Assembly (NCBI GenBank): GCA_016720635.1
Contig: JADKKF010000013.1
Coordinates: forward strand, 1-64,000
Length of the DNA: 64,000 nt
Source: Saprospiraceae bacterium
GTDB lineage: Bacteria; Bacteroidota; Bacteroidia; Chitinophagales; Saprospiraceae
Direction of reading: 5' to 3'
The position numbers and the translations under genes were made by a program. The notes beneath the pieces are model-generated. The model ran no database searches. It saw only the letters and a list, made by a program, of their open reading frames with translations, and was not told the DNA's origin. Below are positions 1 to 10,374 of the stretch, in pieces. Each line of letters begins with the position of its first letter. The stretch's first letter is position 1.

Positions 1-20
1 AGTGAAATGTTGTTTGAATT

Positions 21-1091
21 TTATTGCCGTCCTTTCTTAAGAGATCGAATATTTGGTTCAAAATACTTAATCCAATTATCTTCGGTCAATTCAATTAATT
101 TATTTTTTTCTTTAAATTTATCAAATCCAAATCTGCTAAAATCGTATTCAACTGATCTTTGCACTGGGCTCAATCTAAACAATGTCTTTTCACCTTTTTT
201 GTTAAGTTTTTGTTTCCAAAATATATTCATATATTCATTTCTCAAGGATTTGATCCCTAATATACTCCTATTTGCTTCAATTTTTTCAAAAAAATCGAAT
301 ACAACTGGGTTAAAATAATCAACTTCATTAACCACGAGGATAGGTTCTGCGCAAACAAAAAAAGTAGAATCGCCAAACATCTTAAATAATAAATCATAAC
401 AAAAAGTCGCCCCTATTTGATTCAGCTTTTTAGTAGAAATCAATGCCAATATTTTAGTTTTTGAAATAGAATCTCTTAGCTTGATAAAGTGAGTAAAGAG
501 TGTTTCATAAGGCACGTATTCAATATTAATAAATGGATCATTGCAATCCTGCTGATTAAAAAATTGTTCAAATGGAATTGATATTTCTTCCATTATTTCA
601 ATGAATTTATAAAGATTATTGTAGTTTATTTTTTGAAAATCAGACAACTCATTGTGTCTTCTCAGATCTTGGTCAACATTTAGCAAAGAATCCAATTTTT
701 TAATCAATATCTGCTTAGAATCGTTATTACTTTTTCGTTCGTTCTTTAATTTTTTAACTTGTTTTTTGGAAAGTGCAGCAATAAAATTTTGCAGTTTAGA
801 TTCCATTAAAAAATAATTCATACATAGTCCTCTAGCTTGCAATTCAACAAGAGATTTATATGCTGCTTTGTTCTTCTTTGATAAGGCTTCACAATAAAAT
901 TTATTGAAAAGATCATCAATTTCTAAAATCTTCTTTTGTGAAGTGTATTGATTGTAAAATTCCAAAGCCTTCGAATATTCGTCTCGCCTGATAGAATTTT
1001 CTGCCTGATTTAATAAATACACAGAGTTTTGCGAAAAGGAGAACCTAGTAAAAAAGCTACAACAAACGAATACAAAATAATAAAATTTCAT
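21..1091 (-). CDS. Secreted protein of unknown function, array member
   Basis: 356 residues starting with a clear signal peptide (MKFYYFVFVCCSFFTRFSFS, cleavage near residue 20), so it is exported. I do not recognise a named domain over the full length. The middle has a 'KLDSLLNVDQDLRR' stretch resembling the 'LVKIEERDQKVR' stretch of the DUF6624 proteins further along, so it may be a distant member. The first ~50 bases around the start codon are almost identical to those of the gene at 2058, although the mature parts differ. It is the last gene of a minus-strand array of secreted paralogues. Function unknown. Confidence 0.75.
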   Translation of the reverse strand: MKFYYFVFVCCSFFTRFSFSQNSVYLLNQAENSIRRDEYSKALEFYNQYTSQKKILEIDDLFNKFYCEALSKKNKAAYKSLVELQARGLCMNYFLMESKLQNFIAALSKKQVKKLKNERKSNNDSKQILIKKLDSLLNVDQDLRRHNELSDFQKINYNNLYKFIEIMEEISIPFEQFFNQQDCNDPFINIEYVPYETLFTHFIKLRDSISKTKILALISTKKLNQIGATFCYDLLFKMFGDSTFFVCAEPILVVNEVDYFNPVVFDFFEKIEANRSILGIKSLRNEYMNIFWKQKLNKKGEKTLFRLSPVQRSVEYDFSRFGFDKFKEKNKLIELTEDNWIKYFEPNIRSLKKGRQ

Positions 1092-1289
1092 GTTTGCAAT
1101 TTAAAACCATAATTATATTAGGTGCAATAAAAATACAAAATTCTTAGGAAGAAAAAATTTTATTTTTGGAAATTTTTTAAAGTGGGTCGGAGGTTTGAAC
1201 TGATTAAGAATTCTGAACAACAACAAATTACAGATGTATAAAGGCTCAAAGCCAAGATTAAAACCTTCTCCAAATAAGGTCATTTCTAT

Positions 1290-2058
1290 TTAAGGTAACG
1301 GCAATAATCCTATTTTTTTCCTGTTGGCATTTATCCTCGGGTTGCTGATTTTTGTCACAGCACCACTAAATTCAATTTCAAGGTCTTTTATTTCATTATA
1401 GCGATCAATGATAATGGCATATTTAATATTAGATAGATAACCCTTTTCCAATAATAGTTCTAAATAATTCCTCAATTTTTTCCAGTCTGAATCGGAGAGG
1501 CTATATGAAATATGCTGAAAAAGAAGACAGATTTTGTGAAAATTCTCCAGACCAATGGACGTGTCACTCAGCATTATATTCTCATTCACCAAATCTTCAA
1601 AGAGAATCGATTTATTCAGGGAATCAATTGCTGATGATGTATCTTGAGGATCTCTCCCTGTCTATTTTTCGGAGCTGAATTCTGAATTCTTGATCGTACT
1701 CGTACAGCTTTTGATACGTCTGAAGCTTTGCGGACGGCAAGGAACCTTGGCTGGTATCGATGGAACTTAAGGCTAACTCTAATTTATTTTTATCATAAAA
1801 TGGGCGATGAAGTTGTTTTACTGAACTTAATATACTTCTATAAAGGCCATTATTCAATAGAAATTTGACATCGGATGTATCTAATTTCAAAGTATCCAAT
1901 ATGCTGAAGTTTTCTTCAAAAATGGCATGATTGATTTGGTATAAAATGTTGAGGGATTTGGCTGTTTCAGGCTTGGGTTGGAAAAAATCTTTGTCCTGCG
2001 CTGCGGAATATTTCGCAAAAAAGCTACAAAAAACGAATACAAAATAATAAAATTTCAT
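1290..2058 (-). pseudogene. Frameshifted secreted protein, DUF6624-like
   Basis: Begins with the same signal peptide as the gene at 1091 (MKFYYFVFVFCSFFAKYSAA). The first frame runs to a TGA at 1624-1626 after 'LRKIDRERSSRY'. Shifting one base near 1640 gives 'DPQDTSSAIDSLNKS' and joins without a stop to the frame that ends at 1290. The joined product would be about 255 residues. Its second half ('LLFQHISYS...WKKLRNYLELL...YAIIIDRYNEI') matches the layout of DUF6624 proteins: QH motif, then a helix, then a DR motif. The break is either a real inactivating indel or a sequencing error. Confidence 0.65.
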
Positions 2059-2201
2059 GTTTGCAATTTAACGGATCAGGCTTTGCGAAGAAGCGGAATT
2101 CTAAGCACTTCTGTTAAATTTAGCACACTATTTATTAGAATTCCTTTGATCAAATTTAGCACTTCTCCCGCTTTTTTGTAAAGCTAATGTTGAACGAAGT
2201 T

Positions 2202-3062
2202 TTATTTTTTCAACTCATTTCGCAATTCTTCAATTCTTTTAATTGGAAGGTCTGTTATATGAGAAATTGTTTCGTTATCTAGCCCTTTTGAAATTGATTT
2301 CTTGGCAATATCATCTTTCAATTTAAATTCAGCTTCTGTTTGAAGGGTAAAAATTTCACTTGCTTTTAAATGCAAAGAGTCCAAATACCTGTTGTAGCCA
2401 TATTGGTCATCAGTTGGAAGTCGCATAATATCAAGAACTTCGCCAGCTTCTTTTAGACCTTTTGCTTTGAAGTTGTCTTTCACCTCACTGTTTTTTAAGA
2501 AATATACCCATTCGTCCAATGTATCTTTTGCAATGTCATTAAATTGATTTACTTTCAATAAATAATATTCAGGAAAAATATTTGAAACTTCTTCTTTCAA
2601 AAATGTTGTTTTTTGTTTTTCTGAAAGTCCTAATAAGTCTTTTTGGTGAAGTCCAATAAAATCAGTTTTTCCTTTATAAATATAGTCTTCCCCTTGTCCA
2701 AGGTCAAAATATACAATGTTGATAGAAATTACCTTTTTTATTTCTGAATATTTCTGTCCAAGTTTTAAATTCTCTGAAATACTTTTTGAAACACCATAAG
2801 CCATTCTATGAAAATAATCAATTTCATAACTACTTTGTATTTCGATTATTATAAGTTCATTTTTTGAATTTTGAGTTAAAATGTCAACACGATTATATTT
2901 ATCTTCTTCGGTTTCTTGATTACTTTCACTTTCAAGAATTTTTTCAATTTTAATATTATCAAACAAAAGTTCGCTTAAAAAACCTTCAAGGACAACAAAG
3001 TTGGCTTTGTTTCTCAAAAGTCGTTTTATTGCCCAGTCAAACCGTATTAATTTCTTACTCAT
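2202..3062 (-). CDS. Rpn / PD-(D/E)XK nuclease family putative transposase
   Basis: 286 residues, complete. The N-terminus 'FDWAIKRLLRNKANFVVLEGFL' followed by 'NRVDILTQNSKNELIIIEIQ' is the hallmark of the recombination-promoting nuclease family with a PD-(D/E)XK fold; the Asp of RVD and the Glu and Gln of EIQ are the expected catalytic residues. 'YFHRMAYGVSK' is also typical. Members act on DNA, probably as recombination-promoting or defence nucleases. It is a single gene without inverted repeats, so I do not call it an insertion sequence. It interrupts the array of secreted paralogues. Family assignment is firm, cellular role is not. Confidence 0.85.
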   Translation of the reverse strand: MSKKLIRFDWAIKRLLRNKANFVVLEGFLSELLFDNIKIEKILESESNQETEEDKYNRVDILTQNSKNELIIIEIQSSYEIDYFHRMAYGVSKSISENLKLGQKYSEIKKVISINIVYFDLGQGEDYIYKGKTDFIGLHQKDLLGLSEKQKTTFLKEEVSNIFPEYYLLKVNQFNDIAKDTLDEWVYFLKNSEVKDNFKAKGLKEAGEVLDIMRLPTDDQYGYNRYLDSLHLKASEIFTLQTEAEFKLKDDIAKKSISKGLDNETISHITDLPIKRIEELRNELKK

Positions 3063-3331
3063 TTTTTATCTTGAAAATTATATTTGCAAATTTACGATTT
3101 TTCTTTTCAATATAAATGTTATTGTTCAAGTTAGAGTTCTGCTAATTTTTTCGCCCAAAACCAAAACTATGTTAGTTGCAATAAAAATACAAAATTTGTT
3201 GGAATAAAATAATCGAACTTTTAGTCAAGTTTTAAATCTTGTGCACCTCATCTTTGATTGCAATTTTTGGCAAAACAATGACTAAATTTATGACTGTTTT
3301 ACATCCCCTCCCGAATATACCCAACAAATTA

Positions 3332-4960
3332 TTAATCCTTAACACTCAGAAAGTTTTCAGAAACCAATCTTTCATTCTCATTTTGAATAAAATAAACATA
3401 TTCACCGCTGCATAAATGGATTTTTGTGCTAGATGTATTGGGTTTGAGGACTTTCACCAATGTGGGAATTGCCTTGATTGATTTTTCATATTCGTGCCGA
3501 TAGAATACAACAAGCAAGGTCTTCCACCGCTTTTTTTTGGGCAGAGAAATTTTTACCTTTTTAGAACTACGTAGGTCAAAGCAATTATTTTTTATTTCTA
3601 AATTGTTTTGAAGATAGAGATCACAGTCTCGCTCACTTTGAGGATCATAGATGACCAAGGAATTTGATTTTTTTTCCTTGTACTGAATTCCTTTTGATTG
3701 ATTTATAGATAAAAACTTTAAGCCTAAATTATTTTGCAGGTATCCACCCATAGTTATTGGCGTCCTTGAAATATGCCCATATCCTCCTAGTATTATGACC
3801 TTTGATTGTGGATAATTCTTTATTTTTTCATAAATATTTTGTGCTTGAAAACTATCCCTCTGTGCCAATTCGCTGTCATAACCAAACACCTCAAAACCCA
3901 TGTGGTTAGCTTCGCGCACTAAGTTACCCATCACGGGATCTCGGACATAAAAGCCATTTTCTAAAGTCGGAAATCCATAAAATTTCAGGCTATCTTCTTT
4001 GAAAATTGCCTCCATCCCTAATAATCGAAAGCCATCCTTGTAAAGTGGCTTCAACATTCTCCCCAAAAGATACCGATGACTGGAAGCGTGGTGGGCTTCA
4101 TTGAACAATACCAATTTTTCTTGCTTTGCTATTGCTAATAATGAATCGATAGCTATCTCTTTGCCCTTCAAGATGCTGGGTTTTTTGTCGTACAACTTTG
4201 AAAATTCATCCAAAGCTTTTCGGCTCTCTCCAGCAAAAGACAAATATGTCGCCAAAGCTTGGTGGTATTCTCCTTTTCTAATAGGGCATGTCTCATAACT
4301 AAAGTTTTCTATAAAGCAGCATGCGGAATAATTGGGTCTCTCGTATCTAATAAATCGTTCGCTTAATATCTGAAACGAACTAGGAAATAACTGTTCAATA
4401 GTCATATTCTTTGGTTCATTGAAGCGTACAACATGTTCTAGTTCGTCCTTCGTACACATTATTTTTTTCAGTAGCTTGCTATTATATCGATCATGATGTA
4501 TAACTACTGACAAATACCCTCTTTCCGTGGGCATATGGGTGATGCTGGCGTTATATTTTGTATTTAATTGGTAATAATATTTCGCTGTACCGTATTCTGT
4601 AATGCTGTCCAGATAAAAATCATTTAAATCGGGTTTTGGGGTAAATGCAAAAATATACGTCGTATTCCAATCACCAAATCTATTCACACCATAAAACAAG
4701 AATGTTGATTTTTCAAGGGGATAATTAATTTTTTGAAGTAATTTTTTATCTCGACAGGGCAGATATTTTGTTAAAATGGTCTTTTCATCACAAGCACCAT
4801 ATATCGAAGCGGCTATATTTAAGCTATCATTGTAGTAATTCCAAGTCATATCGTTCAAAAAGTTATTGCCCTTGTCAATAAATTTTATGCGAGTGCAACC
4901 CGAGATGGAAACCAAAATCAGGGCAAAAAACACGCAATTTGGTATAAATCGTTTTTTCAT
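3332..4960 (-). CDS. Lipoprotein with EreA/TraB-like domain, unknown function
   Basis: 542 residues with a lipoprotein signal (lipobox SISGC, Cys at about residue 22), so probably anchored in a membrane facing the periplasm or the outside. From about residue 285 the motif 'KLVLFNEAHHASSHRYLL', followed by 'GFRLLGMEAI' and later 'VIILGGYGHISR', recalls the erythromycin-esterase/ChaN/TraB-type fold, in which a Glu and His residues sit at such positions. That link is by motif only. The N-terminal ~250 residues are unrecognised. The gene stands alone between the nuclease and the DUF6624 pair. Confidence 0.6.
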   Translation of the reverse strand: MKKRFIPNCVFFALILVSISGCTRIKFIDKGNNFLNDMTWNYYNDSLNIAASIYGACDEKTILTKYLPCRDKKLLQKINYPLEKSTFLFYGVNRFGDWNTTYIFAFTPKPDLNDFYLDSITEYGTAKYYYQLNTKYNASITHMPTERGYLSVVIHHDRYNSKLLKKIMCTKDELEHVVRFNEPKNMTIEQLFPSSFQILSERFIRYERPNYSACCFIENFSYETCPIRKGEYHQALATYLSFAGESRKALDEFSKLYDKKPSILKGKEIAIDSLLAIAKQEKLVLFNEAHHASSHRYLLGRMLKPLYKDGFRLLGMEAIFKEDSLKFYGFPTLENGFYVRDPVMGNLVREANHMGFEVFGYDSELAQRDSFQAQNIYEKIKNYPQSKVIILGGYGHISRTPITMGGYLQNNLGLKFLSINQSKGIQYKEKKSNSLVIYDPQSERDCDLYLQNNLEIKNNCFDLRSSKKVKISLPKKKRWKTLLVVFYRHEYEKSIKAIPTLVKVLKPNTSSTKIHLCSGEYVYFIQNENERLVSENFLSVKD

Positions 4961-5064
4961 TGTTTGCGTAATTAATATTTAAATTAACTTAAAACATAAA
5001 CGCCAAATATCTCATAAGTAGCGAATCGTTCTGACTATAAATATAATCAAATTTTGGGTTTCAA

Positions 5065-5988
5065 TCATGGCTTGGGGGGATATTCTAAATTGAATCTTCG
5101 CAAGTAGTTTTTTAAAGGCTCCATGCCCATAAAATCCCTTCTTTTCTCTAAATCTTCTAATGTCCCTACCCATTTGTATAAGGCTTCTTGCTTTTTAGCT
5201 TTATCGTAGCTTATTTGCGTGCCATACAATTGGGGTTTATTCTTTATAAATAGAATGCGGTCTTCGAGCGTCGCCAAATAATTTGAACCTAATTCTCTAG
5301 CAAAAACGGCTTTTTTAATCAAGGGCAAATACTGCTCTTGGGTATTCAAAGGTGAATGTATTATCACCAAATAAATGATATTATTATACTTATCTCCCAC
5401 CAATTTTTTGCTTGGGTATCCACCACATTCTTTAATGATTGCATCTATTTCCCGTAAATTAATAGTATCTAAATCTATCATTTCCAGCTGTAACCTTGGA
5501 GTCGAAAATATTTCATGGGGTGTATGACTTCCTCGGACTTTCTGATCTCTCTCTTCTATTTTAACTAATCTTCTTATCAAATTTGAGTCAATTCGCTTAT
5601 AGACCGAATCGCAAACTTTTCTAAAATATGCTATCGTTTTTTTATCCTTAAAACTGTATGCTAAATCCAATCTCCCTTCGTAGTCTAAATGCAACATAAA
5701 TCGACAGCAACCAACAGAATCAGATCTCAAATAATCCAAACTCGCTTCATAAATGACATGTTGTGGTGCTTTAAGTTCTCTATAAGCGCAAACAATATTA
5801 TGATGCGGGTTATAACACTTTAAAATGTCTTTTTCCGCTTGGCCATGCTTGAGTTGGGTTAGAAACCTATTGTAATGTTCTAGGGTTATCGAATCACTCT
5901 TCGGTGGTATATAGAAAGATTCTTTCTGCGCCCAACTTACTAGAGGAAGGAAAATGGTAAATATTAAAACTCTACAATTGAAATTCAT
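5065..5988 (-). CDS. Secreted DUF6624-family protein
   Basis: 307 residues with a signal peptide ending near 'LVSWAQ'. The body contains the DUF6624 pattern: 'LVKIEERDQKVR', 'LDTINLREIDAIIKECGGYPSKKLVGD', 'VIIHSPL', 'QEQYLPLIKKAV', 'YLATLEDRILF' and 'QLYGTQISYD'. The family is widespread in secreted bacterial proteins and has no known reaction. Its last ~175 coding bases are nearly identical to the 3' end of the copy at 16257 (two mismatches by eye), showing recent duplication or gene conversion. The next gene upstream (6015-6953) is another paralogue, only 26 bases away, so the two are probably co-transcribed. Confidence 0.8.
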   Translation of the reverse strand: MNFNCRVLIFTIFLPLVSWAQKESFYIPPKSDSITLEHYNRFLTQLKHGQAEKDILKCYNPHHNIVCAYRELKAPQHVIYEASLDYLRSDSVGCCRFMLHLDYEGRLDLAYSFKDKKTIAYFRKVCDSVYKRIDSNLIRRLVKIEERDQKVRGSHTPHEIFSTPRLQLEMIDLDTINLREIDAIIKECGGYPSKKLVGDKYNNIIYLVIIHSPLNTQEQYLPLIKKAVFARELGSNYLATLEDRILFIKNKPQLYGTQISYDKAKKQEALYKWVGTLEDLEKRRDFMGMEPLKNYLRRFNLEYPPKP

Positions 5989-6014
5989 GTCATTTACATT
6001 TTTTTACTCTATCA

Positions 6015-6953
6015 TCACTTAGTCGGATATTCTATCTTTGGATAATAGTTTCTGAGATACTTTTTCAATGTAATTATTCCCAACGATTCACGCCTCTTTT
6101 CAACTTCTTGGATTGTCCCTTGATACTTATACAAAACTTCTTTTTTTTTCTTTTCATCGTAAACTATCTGTGAGCAAAACAATTGTGGTTTTCCTTCAAT
6201 CATTTTAATTCGATCCGTCAATAATGCCAGATATTGAGGTCTTAAATCATGGTCGTAAACTGCTTTTTCTATATAAGGTAAGTATTTTGCTTGGTTCGCA
6301 TATGGCGAATGCTGGATTACGGACGCCACTACTCCCGACATCTCATCTGCCAATTTCTTGCCTGGGTATCGTCCATATCTAAGGAGGATATCGTCAATAT
6401 GTTTCATGTTGATAGTATCCAAGTGGACCATTTCATCTTGCAGCTTTTTGTTTGTTCTAATTTCTTCATACGTATGATGCTCTCGAATTTGCTCATCCCT
6501 TTGCTGAATTTTGACCAACTCTTTGATTAACAGTGAATCGACCCTTTTGAAAACCGTATCGCATATCTTGCGATATTCGAAATATTGTTTAGCCGTAATG
6601 GATGATTTTATAATTTTATTTCTTAACGCCCAAGAAAAGTCAAGCTTACAACATTCCATTGAGTCAATTTTCATGGCATATTGAATCGCATTCCAAATAG
6701 TATCAGGGGCGACTTTTAGATGGCAATAATAAATTACAATACTGAATGCAGGATAATTTTTAATTCTTCTAGATAGTTCGGGAAATGTTACCTTTAAAAG
6801 ATGAGTATATGCTCTAAAAGTTGAATCTGATATTTCATGATGTTTGGGTGGATAATATTCTTGGAGCTCCTGAGAGGATAACGTAAATGAACTCAAGGCA
6901 AATAAAATAACCCATCCAATGGCAAGTATTCTATGGGATTTCGATGTATTCAT
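6015..6953 (-). CDS. Secreted DUF6624-family protein
   Basis: 312 residues from the ATG at 6953, chosen because it puts a normal signal peptide ('HRILAIGWVILFALSSFTLS') at the N-terminus; a longer frame begins at 7016 but would bury it. The body follows the paralogue at 5065: 'LVKIQQRDEQIREHHTYEEI', 'LDTINMKHIDDILLRYGRYPGKKLADE', 'VIQHSPY', 'YLPYIEKAV', 'YLALLTDRIKMI' and 'QLFCSQIVYD'. It is more diverged from the other copies than they are from each other. First gene of the two-gene run 6953-5065. Confidence 0.8.
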   Translation of the reverse strand: MNTSKSHRILAIGWVILFALSSFTLSSQELQEYYPPKHHEISDSTFRAYTHLLKVTFPELSRRIKNYPAFSIVIYYCHLKVAPDTIWNAIQYAMKIDSMECCKLDFSWALRNKIIKSSITAKQYFEYRKICDTVFKRVDSLLIKELVKIQQRDEQIREHHTYEEIRTNKKLQDEMVHLDTINMKHIDDILLRYGRYPGKKLADEMSGVVASVIQHSPYANQAKYLPYIEKAVYDHDLRPQYLALLTDRIKMIEGKPQLFCSQIVYDEKKKKEVLYKYQGTIQEVEKRRESLGIITLKKYLRNYYPKIEYPTK

Positions 6954-7268
6954 TTTGTTAAGGTCGTTGCGTATTTTAAATTTGGTTATTTTAAGCAAAG
7001 AGATTTTAAGACCCAAAAACTAAAAAGGGGTGCCAAGACTGCTGCATTTTTTTAATTTTTGATATTAAAACCATATCCTTTCCTAAAGCAAATTACTTAG
7101 ATACATTATTCTTTAAAATGAAAATATTTTTACTAAATGTATTGCGAAATATAAACAAAAATATCAATCGATGTATTTGACAAACTAATTATTTTAACTA
7201 AAATATGGGTAGAAATAAAGTCAAAGAATGGTATAAAAAAAGAGGCGTATTCATGGAAAATTAGCCAT

Positions 7269-7771
7269 TTACCGAATGGATATTTCAAGTTTTTTCCCCA
7301 ATCCAGTCTCAATTATTTTTCTTAAAGTTGCCAATTCTAAATCAGATCTATCATTTTCAATACGTGAAATATAGGTCCTAGTTGTTCCACTTTTAATTGC
7401 TAAATCTTTTTGGGTTAATCCAGACTTTAAACGTTCCTGTCGAACGAGTTGCCCAATTTTTATTGAAATTTCATCCTTTTCGGGTTGGCTATACATTAGT
7501 AAAACATCAGCTCCAATCTCAAAAGGTACTTTGATTTTATTCCCATCACGACCAGTAATGTATTGCTCTACATTTTTCCATGACAAAGTATTATCTTGAA
7601 TTTCAGCCTTTAAAAATCTGTTGGGTTATAAAGTATAAATGCAGGAGATGCTTCGGTCACACCAATTGAGTTGAATACTTTTCGAAAATCAATTATTCTC
7701 GATTCTCCATTGTTAAAAACCACTGAAATGTCTAATTCATTTATCCAGTTTATCTTAAGTATTCTTGGCAT
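7269..7771 (-). pseudogene. DUF2442-HTH(XRE) regulator, frameshifted
   Basis: The N-terminal frame from the ATG at 7771 ('MPRILKINWINELDISVVFN') reads like a DUF2442 domain and stops at 7610 after 'ILYNPTDF'. Inserting one T in the T5 run at about 7614-7618 continues it as 'LKAEIQDNTLSWKNVEQYIT' and on into an XRE helix-turn-helix ('LKSGLTQKDLAIKSGTTRTY', then 'ISRIENDRSDL'), ending at 7269. The restored product is ~167 residues, a common Bacteroidota arrangement in which DUF2442 precedes an antitoxin-like HTH. No partner toxin is adjacent. The lone C-terminal frame could still be expressed from its own start at 7586. Confidence 0.7.
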
Positions 7772-8046
7772 TTTTAAATTTTGTCTCATTGCAAATTTGG
7801 ATTTAATTCGTAAAATATTCCCAATGCCCATTTTGAGTTTCCCAACAACCACTCTAAAACCATTTTCATTTGTTTTGGAGGCAAATAACCTGCATTTTGA
7901 ATTTATACAAAGGTACCTAATTAGGTACTAATTTACAAAAATTTTTATTCTATATGCGAATGAATTCTAAATTTTAACCAGAACTAGCCTTAGCATTCAA
8001 AACAAAGATAAAAGACTTGTCTTCCAAAAGCATTGTCACATTAAGC

Positions 8047-9064
8047 CTATTTCTTAATCACCTTTTCGCTACTGTCTTTTTTGTATTTTGCCAAAGAAGG
8101 AAATCTACAATAGCTCCTTATTTCGTCTGCAAAATCCTCGCCATAAACCATTTTATTAAGCTTCAATTCATCATCAATCACTCTAAACTGTGATCCAAAA
8201 TATTGTTCATCCGCGGTATTGACGCAAATTCTATCGATCAAATAAAATACCATATGGGCTAAAAATCTTTCTCCAGTTTCAATATGATTGAATCAGAGTT
8301 GGAAGATGGATTTGCTGAAAATTGACATCTAAGTCACTGTGCTGGACAACAAGAAATGCGCTATAACTGGCTTTATAGCCAAAACGTGATTCTGAAAACC
8401 ATTTGTCATTATTTCGCTTTAATAATTTGCCAAGTTCAATCCTATTCATTGAATCTAAATTTTGTTGAATTTTCCAACAATTCTGTGAAAATAAAGTGTC
8501 ATCTGGTGAATAAGGCATATTGAAAGCATCACTTACAATTTTTTTAAATTGATTCCTATCAAACCTAAATAGTTGATCATATGGCTTTAACTTCATCAGT
8601 TCATCTCGAATATCTAATTTTTTCAGAACTATAGAATCATTGGTTTGTCTTTGTCTAACCAGCTGAGCATAGATTTGTTCGGGCTTATAGTGTTCCCACA
8701 GGTGTAAATAAACCGTATCTTTCTTAAAATCCTCTTGGTTCGGTATTTTTTCGTCAAAAAAAGTATAAGGACTGCTGATATATTTTTCGAAATAAGATTT
8801 CCCCAATGAAGCATTTCCCAACTTGAAATACAATTTGGATATATAAAAATAATCTCGCCGAGCTAAATACTTTTCTATGCTTTGATCCTCCAAGATCAAC
8901 ATCGCCGAATCGATTTTTTCAGTCAGGATATACCTATTCAATTTTGCAATTTTGTAAATAGCAACGGAGAACGAATCAATTTGCCCCCTAGACATCACTT
9001 GACCAAAGGAAGGAATTATACTCGAAAAAAATAATAAATAGGCAATTAGTTGTTTATTTTTCAT
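8047..9064 (-). pseudogene. Frameshifted secreted DUF6624-family protein
   Basis: Signal peptide 'MKNKQLIAYLLFFSSIIPSF' at the start (9064). The frame carries 'LKKLDIRDELMKL' and 'LVVQHSDLDVNFQQIHLPTL', then stops at 8279. One base over, at about 8285, the reading continues 'NHIETGERFLAHMVFYLIDR' and 'EQYFGSQF', the expected end of a DUF6624 domain, to the stop at 8047. The restored protein would be about 339 residues. Most of the length is preserved, so the break is recent or a sequencing error. Confidence 0.7.
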
Positions 9065-9172
9065 AAGTCAAAATTTAATCGCAAGGAGCACCGCTAATAG
9101 GAAGGAGTTCAGTACCCGACCAACGTTTGCTGGTGACTCTTAAGTTCTTTGCGCGTCAATAAAATAGAATTT

Positions 9173-9796
9173 TTATTTCGTATTTTGCTCAATCAGCTTT
9201 TCAATTTTTTGATAATTTACATCTTCTGTCCCTTTAAACCCTCGAGTCATCGCCAACACTTTTCCATCCGAATTAATGAGAATATTTTTGGGATAACCCC
9301 ATGTCATTTTAAAATGGTTGTCTATGAGGTTTTCTGCATTGGGGACGATTGTATAATTTATAGGATGGTTCTCCATAAAATTAAGGATATAGGGTTCTGG
9401 GTCTCTACAAATAGAAACAATATTTAATTTCGCTAGATATTTTTTCTGCAATTCGTTCAAAAATGGAATTTCTTCAACACAAGGGGTACACGCTATAAAC
9501 CAAAAATTCAATAGGGTTAACCCGTCATTATAATTCACGTTCAGATCCTTCCCGCCGAGGTCATTTGCTTGAAATGTGGGCATCCTATATCCGTCTAAAA
9601 AGTCCAAGTCCATTAAATATTTTGGAACTAAAACCCCATTGGCTGTTTTAACCATTGAAACGGTTGGCAAATTAGCAACCCGATGATAATATTCCGAAAA
9701 ATCATCGGGAATAATCGTTTGCGAAATAATTGAGGATTTACAACAAAAAAGAAGTATAAATACAATCCATCTTATAATCAAATTTGCAAGTTTCAT
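9173..9796 (-). CDS. TlpA-like thioredoxin-fold protein
   Basis: 207 residues with an N-terminal signal sequence or anchor ('IIRWIVFILLFCCKSSIISQ'). The redox motif CTPC (Cys103, Cys106) lies in 'LLNFWFIACTPCVEEIPFLN', and the cis-Pro region is 'KMTWGYPKNILI'. Such TlpA/ResA-like proteins reduce or handle thiols in the periplasm. It lies 58 bases downstream of a small membrane protein and at the end of the run of minus-strand genes that starts with the grasp-with-spasm genes. A role in thiol chemistry of exported peptides is possible but is inference. Confidence 0.85.
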   Translation of the reverse strand: MKLANLIIRWIVFILLFCCKSSIISQTIIPDDFSEYYHRVANLPTVSMVKTANGVLVPKYLMDLDFLDGYRMPTFQANDLGGKDLNVNYNDGLTLLNFWFIACTPCVEEIPFLNELQKKYLAKLNIVSICRDPEPYILNFMENHPINYTIVPNAENLIDNHFKMTWGYPKNILINSDGKVLAMTRGFKGTEDVNYQKIEKLIEQNTK

Positions 9797-9854
9797 GATT
9801 TTATTTTAAACAACAAAAAGCCTAAAACCTAGGTATCTAACCACGACTTCGCCC

Positions 9855-10154
9855 TCACACCAAACCAGCAATCTGTCGGCGCCAAAAGGTGTAAATACCG
9901 AAAACTACAACAAAAAGGATAGCAAGATTTAAGGCAAATATCAAGTACGAATCGCCAAATAGACTCGTCAACAAATCTAGTTGAATGCGACCCCAAAAAG
10001 TCCCGACCGTAGGGATGCCAATATACCAAATGCCATTAATAGGCGCGTCTTTTTTCAGTCCAGCTCTGATCATCAACACTTGACGCCAAAGCATAAAGAG
10101 TAATGCATAACCCAAGAAAATTTTGAGCAAAAGCGAGGTCATTTCCATCATCAT
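9855..10154 (-). CDS. Small membrane protein, unknown
   Basis: 99 residues with three likely membrane segments (about residues 6-25, 42-60 and 70-90), ending 'FWRRQIAGLV'. I do not recognise a family. It sits between the HlyD-type adaptor (221 bases upstream) and the TlpA-like gene. Several Met codons occur at the start (10154, 10151, 10148), so the exact start is uncertain by a few residues. Confidence 0.55.
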   Translation of the reverse strand: MMMEMTSLLLKIFLGYALLFMLWRQVLMIRAGLKKDAPINGIWYIGIPTVGTFWGRIQLDLLTSLFGDSYLIFALNLAILFVVVFGIYTFWRRQIAGLV

Positions 10155-10374
10155 TATTTTTTAAAAGAGTGACTAAAATAGATTCTAAAGTAAATTTCAA
10201 GACTCGTGGGCAACAAAAATATATTCATTGCACAACCACAGCAACAAATATATGGCATGATCTACAAATCACCAAAATTTATCCGCAATATTTGTAAACA
10301 CAAACCAATAAATTAAATTGAGTCCTTATGTGTAAGTGGTAGATTTGAAGTTTAGTCTTGGAAGCCAAATGAAA

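Noticed and set aside
2202..3062. Insertion sequence around the Rpn-type gene
   Set aside because: No terminal inverted repeats or target duplication seen at either side.
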